A stretch of DNA of 64,000 nt from Exobasidium rhododendri (Eukaryota; Basidiomycota; Exobasidiomycetes; Exobasidiales; Exobasidiaceae). A program made the position numbers and the translations under genes. The notes under the pieces were generated by a model that had not been told where the DNA came from, did no database searches, and worked only from the letters and a program-made list of their open reading frames with translations. Shown piece by piece: positions 57,100-64,000 of the stretch; positions within the stretch are counted from its first letter, which is position 1, and each line of letters opens with the position of its first letter. Location: the NCBI GenBank assembly GCA_026210745.1, contig CP110631.1:620001-684000 (forward strand), given 5' to 3'.

Positions 57100-58174
57100 T
57101 CATGGCTCAGTGAGAGTGAAGCCGCCGTCGCATACGACGATCTGGCCATGCATATATTCACAAGCTGCTAAGAACTGGATCGTCTGGGCCTGAAAGAAGG
57201 AAAGAGAGAATATCTGTCAGCTTGGCTAGACTACTACTGTCATCGGATTCGTAGCAGGAACGCACCATGTCTTCTGCTTGACCAGGTCTATTTGCTGGAA
57301 TGGACATCGTAGGAAGGGAGTCGCTCAGATCAGATTGATTCTTGTTGTCCCGACCTCCCCCAGTCATCTCCGAAGGAAATACGCCGGGTGCGACGGCATT
57401 CACTCGGACCTTGGCGTTGACAGTGGAAGTAAACTCAAAGGCTATGGACTCGGTCAGATGGTTCGCCGCTGCCTTTGCAGCATTGTAGGCTGGAAGCGCA
57501 TGAAGGGAACAAGACACGTCAACGTCTGCTGTGGTCTTCACTCATCTGTCCCACCTACTCTCACCATAATGCATCTGTGCTTGCTTCACCATACCGCTGA
57601 TACTGCCTGTTGTGATGAAGGTAGCCGTGTGAGGCCTCTTCTCCTTCTTTGCCTCCTCGCTTGCTTTTGCCATCAAAGGCAGAAACGACACGGCCATGAA
57701 CAGAATGTGAGACGTGTTTATTTCAAACAAGTCGTTCCAATTTTGAAAGGTGTTCTTCTCCAAGATCTCCTTTTTGTACTCTTCCGGGCTCATCTGTTTC
57801 AGTCCTTTTCCCGGTGTGTTGCTTTGCGAAGGGAAGGAAGTGTCTGCGCCATGATGTGTCGGTCCAGATTTGCCAGCATTGGCCACTACGATGTCGACCT
57901 TTCCTTCCCTCTCTTCCATCTCCTTTACGATTCTCTCAATCTCGTCGACCTTTGTCACGTCTGCTTCTAACTTCCCCGCAAATCCCCATGACTCGACTGC
58001 GTTGTCCAACACGTCTCCTCGACGACCGACGATGTAGACCTTGCAACCGGCATCATGAAGGCCTCGAGCTTGCATCAATCCAATGCCGGTCGCCCCTCCT
58101 GTCAATACCGCAACCCGACCCTTGAGGTCGAATAGAGCTGATGGGGCAAGAGTAGATGGGATTGGCGTAGTCAT
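57100..58174 (-). CDS. Short-chain dehydrogenase/reductase
   Basis: Exons 58174-57565, 57489-57266 and 57189-57100, 307 residues. A classical SDR: cofactor motif TGGATGIG after FDLKGRVAVL, DVTK region for adenine, VVANAGKSG (NAG motif), a serine at TTGSISGM, and the catalytic Y-x3-K as YNAAKAAANHL, restored by the first splice. RVNAVAPGVFPSEMT and the C-terminal QIVVCDGGFTLTEP finish the fold. The Arg after the first strand (VGRR) suggests NADP(H). Basidiomycete enzymes of this shape are often annotated as rhamnolipid-type 3-oxoacyl-ACP reductases or gluconate dehydrogenase-like; the substrate cannot be assigned. Confidence 0.87.
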
Positions 58175-58539
58175 GGTCCTTGTGTCCGTGGGGTGAAGAT
58201 ATTTGTGAAGATGAAGAGGAAAGAGGAAAAGGATTGATGGGGATTCCCTCCAATACTCTTCGCAGAAGTCTAGAAGACCCTGACGTCAGGAGTGGAGGCG
58301 CATCCATTGTAAGGTCCTCCTTTTCAGCGTTTTGATCTCTCGCGTGTCTTTTTAGAGGAGGGGAGCAAATGCAATAGAAACGTTATACCTGACCAACTAA
58401 CTTATTAAGCTTCTGCGAAATTGCCTGCTCCCAGTATCGTTCTCTTCCCTGCGCAATACCGACGGACGGACGGAGGGACGGCGAGCTGTAGAATGTGCTG
58501 GAAATTCGGCAATATCTAGTAGAACATCAGAATAGCGAG
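58175..58539. other. Divergent promoter region
   Basis: A 365-bp spacer between the SDR (minus) and CMC2 (plus), with a CGGACGGACGGAGGGACGG repeat near 58463. Confidence 0.4.
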
Positions 58540-59017
58540 ATGCACCCTGTGAGCTCATTGACATGCTCTATTGCCCGAGCGATCTCTTTACTCACTCAAA
58601 ATCATTTTCGACGCAACAGCATTTGGCAGACCAGAAGAAGCTTTGTGAGCGCTTGCAGAGCTTGACTTCTGTGGCAAACATCGGCGCACTGACTGACCTC
58701 TCTTTGACTTACTGTGTAGACTGTGGTGACCTCATCAGGGCGCTGACTGAGTGTCATGAATCAGGCTACATGAACAAATTGATGGGAACATGCAACGGAA
58801 TAAAGCAAGATCTCAATATGTGTCTTCGAGAAGAGGTGAGTCGTTTCGCACTTGAATTCGCCGTCGTCATTCTGCCTCTCTTGTCCCTTCTGCTGCTCAA
58901 GCTTTCGTGCTCCCCTTGTCGCAGAGGCTAATCCGGACGGCGAAAAACAAGGAAGACAGCATGAAATTGAAAGAGAAGAAGATGAATGCGTGGAAGGCTA
59001 TTGACGACGAAAGCTGA
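58540..59017 (+). CDS. CMC2: Cytochrome c oxidase biogenesis protein CMC2
   Basis: Four exons: 58540-58548 (9 nt), 58620-58644 (25 nt), 58720-58835 and 58925-59017; 80 residues. Cmc2 is a twin-Cys intermembrane-space protein for complex IV assembly. The spliced start MHP-HLADQKKL-YC matches the MHPxL...C start of yeast Cmc2, and the core is CGDLIRALTECHE, then GTCNGIKQDLNMCLREE, followed by a basic tail. Two very small leading exons (9 and 25 nt) explain why the gene is invisible as an ORF; joining them restores the family N terminus. The plus-strand ORF at 58563 reads through the second intron and is not the real start. Confidence 0.88.
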
Positions 59018-59322
59018 GGATAGGCTTCAACGACTCCATAGATGTATTTCTGCAACAAGCGGCTCACTATTGTGACCATCATCCGAAATATAATCACACT
59101 GCTCCTCACTGAAACAGCAAACGGTCCTCTTTTCTCTCGACGGTGCCAACTTCTGAATTTTCCATTCTACACGCCCCCTAGATCCTCCTTTCCTCCCCCC
59201 ACCCCCCTTTAAAATCCTGCTCTATCCCCCCCCCCCCCCCCCCCACCCTGAGATATACGCTCTCTCCCAGTAAGCGAGATAAAGTCTCTGCGCTTGACAA
59301 GCTGACCTCTGCCGACGTACAA
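59018..59322. other. Spacer with C-rich block
   Basis: A 305-bp spacer upstream of the gluconokinase gene; contains the poly-C tract and no gene. Confidence 0.5.
59226..59244. repeat. Poly-C homopolymer, 19 nt
   Basis: Nineteen C in a row, preceded within 60 bp by two shorter C-runs. The complement is a run of G that could form quadruplex or i-motif structure, about 80 bp before the gluconokinase ATG at 59323. The exact length may be a sequencing estimate. Confidence 0.8.
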
Positions 59323-60150
59323 ATGAGTGCACATGATGGGCGACCTGCGCTTCTCGTTGTCATGGTTAGTCGTGCCTCCGATGTCGTCTGTCAATAGCAC
59401 TGCAATTTCTGACTTTGCTCCTTCCGATGTCTACTTTGGCAGGGCACCTCTGGTAGTGGAAAGTCGACGTTCGGCGCGGCCCTCGCACATTCGCTCTCTA
59501 TACCATTTGTAGACGGAGATGATTTGCATCCCACTGCCAACGTGGAGAAGATGTCTCGAGGTGAAGCGTTGACAGATCAAGATCGGCTGCCATGGCTTGA
59601 AAGTATACGGGAAAAGGGAATACAACTGACACATCCAGTACTCCGCCAATCGGCCAGTCTTCGGGAAAGGAGCTCGCATGACGAGCCGCTGCACGCCGAG
59701 GAAAAGGTTCGAGAAATGGCAGAAGTGTTGGAGACGAGCAAGCAAGGCAGTCATCCTACGCAGGCTGGCCAAGATTCAGAAGGAGCAAGTCGACACTCGG
59801 AAGATGGCAGTGGGGAATTTGCCGATAGGAGGGGATCTGTTGCTCGAGCTTGTGTGATTGCATGCTCAGCGCTGAAGAGGTCGTATCGAGACTTGCTACG
59901 TGGGGACGAGGCCAAGGGCGACATCCATGTGATACACATATACCTGAGAGTGACAGAAGAGGAGCTGAAGAGGAGAATGCACCAACGCAAAGGCCACTTT
60001 ATGAAGGAGTCGATGCTTGACTCTCAGCTGTCGACCTTGCAGGATCCGGAGGGTGAACCTGACACGGTGATCATCCAAGATGGACCACTGGAGGAAGAAG
60101 TGCAGAAGGCAAAGCAGCAATTACAAAAGATGTTACATTTACATACATGA
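59323..60150 (+). CDS. Gluconokinase
   Basis: Exons 59323-59364 and 59443-60150, 249 residues. It phosphorylates gluconate to 6-phosphogluconate, feeding the pentose-phosphate pathway. The spliced N terminus reads LLVVM-GTSGSGKSTFG, the P-loop. Then FVDGDDLHPTANVEKM (the GDDLHP substrate motif), G-x-LTDQDRLPWL and CSALKRSYRDLLR follow as in GntK. FLRV/YLRVTEEEL, RRMHQRKGHFMKESMLDSQ and LQDPEGEPD complete the family. A Ser/Gln/Asp-rich insert of about 65 residues (near residues 75-140) separates the DRLPW helix from the CSALK motif, where bacterial enzymes have about 25. The GTTAGT donor is non-standard but the join is required for the P-loop. Confidence 0.9.
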
Positions 60151-60213
60151 AATTATACAGTAGTGAAAGTAGAGGTGGCTAGGGTGTGGCTGCCCCTCCT
60201 TCGTCTTCAAACT

Positions 60214-61584
60214 TCAAGTGTAAGGATCGGCTGTGATTTGAATAAAGGTAGTTCCACAGCCAGCCCATACATCGGTTGCACGGCTAGAAGTCTTGGATAG
60301 AGTGTCGCTTGTCGACGGCCAGATCTGCACCGGCTCTCTGCGATCCTCTTCATCATTCTGTGCCAGGTTACCATGCTCGTTCCAGCCCCATCCCCAGACT
60401 TGGCCTGTACTCGTGCTCTTCGTGTTGTATGAATCCAAAAGTATCATGACATGCTCACTCCCACAGACCAGTGATCTCACCATCAACTCCCCTCTTCCCG
60501 GCAAAGCTTCTGTGGCAAATCTTGCCATGACGATGCCGTCATGCTGCTTCTCTGGACTGCCGAGCTGACCTCGGGTGTTGTTGCCAGATCCTACGACCGT
60601 CTGCTTGCTTGTCCCCACCTCTTTCTGCAGTGCCAGTGTCGCATTCCAAGTGCAAGCTGCTAATAGTACTCGGTCTTTTACGACCCTCGAGACATCTCTC
60701 TGTCCCTGTCGATTAGATCCGATCATGCGTAGCGTGGATGTGTCGTCCCTGTAGTAGATGGAGTGCTCCTTGCCTGCACTGAGGATACTCTGACTGGCTT
60801 CAATCTGATCACACTGCCACTCATCTACCACACGAGCGTTCCAGTACACTGCAGTGGCTTTGTCTAATGCTTCGCAGTCTAGCTGGCCGTGTCTGGCTGC
60901 ACCCCACCCTTGTATCATCACACGATGGCCTTTGCATTCCTTCTTCCACTCGCATCGCACGAGAGTGTGTCGAAGCCCACATGTGACGCCACTTATCCTG
61001 AGGGATCCTAGACCATGCCCTTGTCTTGCTTCGTGCAATTTCACTCTGCTCACTACACTCTCGTTGAGCTTACTCTGACCTATTCCAAGTTGGCCAAAGT
61101 CGTTGTCCCGCCCCAAGACAACGAGAGCGTCACTCGTCCTTGAATCACTATTCCTAAGTACGATGAAGGTCCAGTTCCATCCGCAAGCGACTTGAACAGG
61201 ATACCATTGAGAATCGTTCTCGCCGATCTTTTCTGCAGGCAGTATGCCGCTGAGATCAAGATCCAGCTGCATATCAAGGCGTCGAAAGACTGTGCTGCTC
61301 ATCATACGCTTGCCTAATTGCCCACTCTCGCCGTTCCCACTGACCCAGAGCTGAGACTCTACCAGATTATTTTTGTCGCTGTTGCCGACGCTAGGGCGTA
61401 GTATGGCGACGCAATGATTGGAACCTCCTGATAATTGCTGAATCGTGTAACCGCCTGGTGGGAATGCCCCTTGATCGCACTGGCTACTCTCCAGTGTATG
61501 CGCATCTACAGCATGCCCCAATCCCAGCTGACCCCCGGAGTTGGAGCCAGCACTGAGCAGAACGCTCCGGGCAGCCACTGCCAT
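60214..61584 (-). CDS. RCC1-repeat (regulator of chromosome condensation-like) protein
   Basis: A single exon of 456 residues from the ATG at 61584 (the ORF is open further to 61812, but the first 76 residues include the tRNA gene and are not credible coding). RCC1-type blades are recognised: SAGSNSGGQLGLGH near the start, VSGNGESGQLGKRM, GRDNDFGQLGIGQSK, GWGAARHGQLD, GSGNNTRGQLGSP and GWGWNEHGNLAQND, each with the family's G-x-N-x-x-G-Q-L-G pattern. These form a seven-blade propeller used in Ran GEFs or in ubiquitin-, tRNA- and tubulin-related proteins such as Ats1. No other domain is seen, so the specific role is unclear. Confidence 0.85.
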   Translation of the reverse strand: MAVAARSVLLSAGSNSGGQLGLGHAVDAHTLESSQCDQGAFPPGGYTIQQLSGGSNHCVAILRPSVGNSDKNNLVESQLWVSGNGESGQLGKRMMSSTVFRRLDMQLDLDLSGILPAEKIGENDSQWYPVQVACGWNWTFIVLRNSDSRTSDALVVLGRDNDFGQLGIGQSKLNESVVSRVKLHEARQGHGLGSLRISGVTCGLRHTLVRCEWKKECKGHRVMIQGWGAARHGQLDCEALDKATAVYWNARVVDEWQCDQIEASQSILSAGKEHSIYYRDDTSTLRMIGSNRQGQRDVSRVVKDRVLLAACTWNATLALQKEVGTSKQTVVGSGNNTRGQLGSPEKQHDGIVMARFATEALPGRGELMVRSLVCGSEHVMILLDSYNTKSTSTGQVWGWGWNEHGNLAQNDEEDRREPVQIWPSTSDTLSKTSSRATDVWAGCGTTFIQITADPYT

Positions 61585-61725
61585 CAGACATAGAACGCAG
61601 TGCTTGCCTGGTCGATCAAGATGAAGACCAACACAAAATACTTTTTGTCGTATTTTAAAAGCCAAAAACAGGCAGCGTTGAACGCGAGGACATACTCCCA
61701 AAAAAAGCAAAAAAAAGCAAAAAAA

Positions 61726-61736
61726 AAAGGAAAAAA
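61726..61736 (-). terminator. Pol III poly-T terminator of the tRNA
   Basis: Read on the minus strand, the tRNA is followed by T6, CC, then a longer T run (the plus strand shows A-rich blocks). Pol III stops at such runs. The flanking 61690-61735 is built of AAAAAAGC-type units. Confidence 0.6.
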
Positions 61737-61838
61737 GGAGCAACTCGGAATCGAACCAAGGACCTTGAGGGATCAGATCGCAGGACCAAAGCGTCGATAC
61801 AATTGCAACCACACGCTATGCCATTTAGCCATTGCTCC
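61736..61838 (-). tRNA. tRNA-Cys(GCA) with intron
   Basis: Minus strand. Acceptor stem GGAGCAA (61838-61832) pairs fully with TTGCTCC (61743-61737). D-arm GCTA/TAGC with a GG-containing loop, anticodon loop TTGCAA with GCA (61803-61808), and T-arm CTTGG-TTCGATT-CCGAG. Between the anticodon loop and the 3' half lies a 31-nt putative intron (61772-61802) containing TGC able to pair with the anticodon, as in pre-tRNA introns. The discriminator is U, as in tRNA-Cys. The 3' half (GGTCCTTGGTTCGATTCCGAG) resembles yeast tRNA-Cys. One anticodon-stem pair is T-T, the weak point. Confidence 0.75.
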
Positions 61839-62198
61839 TGTGAGGGTAGGCCGCGACATTGGTAGGTATATATACTGCACATAACCGACAGGGCGGACAC
61901 CGTCGTCAACACAGCACAGCTTCAAATTACTGCAGCTAGACCTATTTCTGTCGGATGCACGTCATGTCACTCTTGACTTATCACAGCTGGCAGGTAGCAG
62001 GTAGCAGCGTAATTGAGCTTGCAGCTTAGAATTGCCCTTACATTAGAGCCCGGCCGTCCTCACTGTCTGTCCTCAAGTTTCCGCGGACTCGCCCTTCGTT
62101 CGATCGCCAAATGCACGCAAACTTTAAATTTACTGCTCCCCGATCTCTCTTACCTCCTCCACCCCCAGCAGGCTGAAGGGGCAGAAAAAGGAGAGATT
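61839..62198. other. Spacer, possible upstream exons of the lipid kinase
   Basis: A 360-bp spacer between the tRNA and the kinase. The kinase frame is open upstream of 62199, and an acceptor-like CCCAGCAG precedes it near 62170, so an unseen 5' exon is possible. Confidence 0.35.
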
Positions 62199-63504
62199 AT
62201 GGACATCCATCTCGTCATCAATCCGGCCAGTGGAGCGAACCTCACCGAGAGTATCCTCGCGGAGGAGGTTCTCCCATTGATCGCACAGTATAAATTCCAC
62301 AGGGTGCACGAGCATCGAACGAATTGCGCTGGTGATGGTCGTAGGATAGGCAAGGATCTCGTCGCAAGTGTCGCTTCGACGGGCACGACGCTGGTACTCG
62401 TCTTGCTGGGAGGAGATGGCACGACACACGAGGTACTCAACGGGATCGTCCGGGAAGTCGATGGCAAGAACGTTGTTCCTGTGAACGTCCGAATGGCGCT
62501 AGTACCGACAGGGACTGCCAACGCCCTCTACGCCTCGTTGTATCCCGGCCTCAAGATAGATGAAAAGGCAAACATGTTGAAGAGCCTCAAGGCACTCCTC
62601 TCCGACGAAGCGTCCGAATACCCTCTCGCACTCACCAATGTGACCTCTTTAGAAGCAACGACACAGTCGAACGCCTCGTCCACTATGATAGCCCACCTCA
62701 TCACGTCGCATGCACTCCATGCTTCTATCCTTGCCGACTCAGAGGCACTACGCAGCACGCATCCCGGCATTGAGCGATTCAAGATAGTTTCTGCGCAGAA
62801 CATCTCAAAGTGGACGAATGCGAAGATCCATCTGCAGGGAATGAAACGAAACGGGAGCGGAAAGGCAGTATCTCGGTATGATGCAGACGATTCACAGTTC
62901 GAAGAAATTCCCCTTTCAGAGGAAGACGTTGCAGGCCCGATCTTGTACTTTGTGTGCGTGACAACCGATCGACTGGAGCCTACGTTTGTTCCAGCACCGT
63001 TTTCAGGTCCTTCGTCATCCTCTCAGAATAATAGGTCACTACAAAGACCTAGTGATGCCGTTGATATCGTTATGATCCGACCGCTTCTCGATCCAGCACT
63101 GAAGGACTACCGAGACAAAGAAGAGTCCTTCTGGACGGGAGAGGAGAGCCGGTCCATCCGAGAGGACTATGCAGGGAGGAATGCACAGAACATATTCGGG
63201 GGAATGTATAACGAAGGACAGCACATCAAGTTGCGATACGGAGGAGACGGTCCGTACGTCTGTGAATACTTGCGATGTGCTGGTTATACGTGGACGCCGG
63301 TGAGTAATCCGCACCTCGCGGTCGGTTGAGACGTGGTGGGGCAGTGAAGAGAGTGTGCTGAAATCAACACGTTCTTACCCTGTCCAGCTGGAGGAAAAGG
63401 CGAAGAGGACATGTGTGGATGGAACAGTGTTTGAGGCAGAAGAGGTCGTGGTCAGTGTGCTCAGCAAAGAGCAAGGGGCAGGCAAGGTGGTCGTTTGCAA
63501 ATAA
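62199..63504 (+). CDS. Lipid kinase of the sphingoid base / diacylglycerol kinase family
   Basis: Exons 62199-63299 and 63388-63504, 405 residues from the first ATG before the fold. The DAGK catalytic core is clear: HLVINPASGA (phosphate loop), LVLVLLGGDGTTHEVLNGI (GGDGT motif), ALVPTGTANALYASLY (the GTGN-like loop, here GTAN). The C-terminal beta-rich lobe follows with CVTTDRLEPTFVPAP and HIKLRYGGDGPYVC. The second exon adds the last strand (CVDGTVFEAEEVVVSVL), which carries the DGE-equivalent D-G-x2-F-E. It phosphorylates a lipid hydroxyl (sphingoid base, diacylglycerol or ceramide). The substrate cannot be fixed, and the N-terminal domain of LCB4/5 is not visible. Confidence 0.82.
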
Positions 63505-63620
63505 TTAAGATTATGATCCATTCAAAAACATGTAACATAGGACAAAGCGGGAAATGGAGTGTTCATATACAAGAAGGACGATATATACAGTATAAGACGA
63601 GGGAAGGGAAAGAGGAAAGA

Positions 63621-64000
63621 CTAGCTCTGCTGGGGAAGCCAGACCTGGAAGCCTGCATCGGTGATCTCGGCTCGAAGTCCTTCTACGTTGACATTCTCTG
63701 GTAGTCGAATTGTCTTTGTGACGGGTGCCTTCTTTTCTGCTTGCTCGTCGGTCACTTCGGCGTCTTCTTTTACCATGTCGACATCTTCTGTCTCGGCAAT
63801 CTCTTCTCCTGTCTTCTCATCGTAATCGCTGACTCGACTGTGCTTCGGAGAACGAGACCTCTTGCGTCCTCGGTGGGAGCTCTGACTTCCTTGATCACTC
63901 TTGGCAGTAGAGTTCCCAGCATCGCTTGTTGATTCGTCGTTGTGCCACAGTCCGCTCAATTGAATGGTTTGACTGGGTGCATCAAAGGAGACGTGGATAT
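63621..64000 (-). CDS. HSP20-like (alpha-crystallin/CS type) protein, 3' part
   Basis: The gene is cut by the right edge; the frame enters at 64000 and stops at 63621. It begins in a beta-strand (IHVSFDAPSQTIQLSGLW) and ends with KTIRLPENVNVEGLRAEITDAGFQVWLP, the hallmark end of small heat-shock proteins (RxI-RLPENVxxEGIRAEL-x-DG-x-L-x-V-x-LP). Between them an acidic and Ser/Arg-rich insert of about 75 residues (HRGRKRSRSPKHSR, EEIAETEDVDMVKED) interrupts the domain. Terminal position 3-4 residues after the last strand (QQS) means no IXI tail. The ATG at 63959 is internal, so the true start lies outside the window. Confidence 0.65.
   Translation of the reverse strand, partial: IHVSFDAPSQTIQLSGLWHNDESTSDAGNSTAKSDQGSQSSHRGRKRSRSPKHSRVSDYDEKTGEEIAETEDVDMVKEDAEVTDEQAEKKAPVTKTIRLPENVNVEGLRAEITDAGFQVWLPQQS

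Noticed and set aside
58437-58480. GGACGGACGG repeat as a possible CRISPR-like or transposon end
   Set aside because: Short simple repeat with no spacers, inverted repeats or transposase; no CRISPR arrays or mobile elements are seen anywhere in the window.
61585-61812. N-terminal extension of the RCC1-like protein to 61812
   Set aside because: The extension translates the tRNA gene and its poly-T terminator (Phe-rich run), so the start at 61584 is preferred.

Overview
The window is nuclear DNA from a basidiomycete fungus, most likely Ustilaginomycotina. Genes are dense and run on both strands. Nearly all have short introns (about 45-110 nt) with GTGAGT/GTAAGT donors, CTAAC/CTGAC-type branch points and CAG/TAG acceptors, and their products are typically fungal. 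The strongest lineage clue is the dynein heavy chain at 18720-28265. It stops at the end of AAA4, as in the two-gene (dyn1/dyn2) split dynein published for Ustilago maydis.

Layout. 1-2433: 3' end of a pterin-carbinolamine dehydratase, URM1 and a mitochondrial J-protein. 3024-6869: three signal-peptide genes in tandem. 7537-17159: mostly organelle and chromatin housekeeping (SDHAF1-like, an SMP-like stress protein, HAT1, COA6, an NTF2-like mitochondrial protein, a Pcp1/PARL rhomboid, nicotinamide riboside kinase). 17380-17956: a probable GPI-anchored wall protein. 18720-28265: dyn1-type dynein. 28797-35733: four tandem paralogous secreted genes, each with seven coding exons. 35931-40771: an MFS sugar transporter, a small unknown gene and a wax-synthase-type O-acyltransferase. 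41776-42701: TFIIA large subunit. 43176-50978: a 2,524-residue PH-BEACH-WD40-FYVE protein of the ALFY/WDFY3 type. 51304-64000: cyclin L-like, MGR2/ROMO1, UTP5, ZIM17, an SDR, CMC2, gluconokinase, an RCC1-repeat protein, an intron-containing tRNA-Cys, a sphingoid/diacylglycerol-type lipid kinase and an edge-truncated HSP20-like protein.

The housekeeping genes do not form operons. Several (SDHAF1, COA6, CMC2, MGR2, ZIM17, rhomboid, J-protein) serve mitochondrial protein import or respiratory-complex assembly. The accessory part is the two arrays of small secreted proteins. The four-gene array is a lineage-type family with conserved exon phases, a conserved W-x3-YY-[RK]-x-K helix, a GY-x2-LM-x2-WT motif and, in three of four members, a Gly/Lys-rich C terminus. 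These look like candidate effectors or surface proteins. Exons were joined by eye from splice consensus and reading-frame continuity; no RNA evidence was available.
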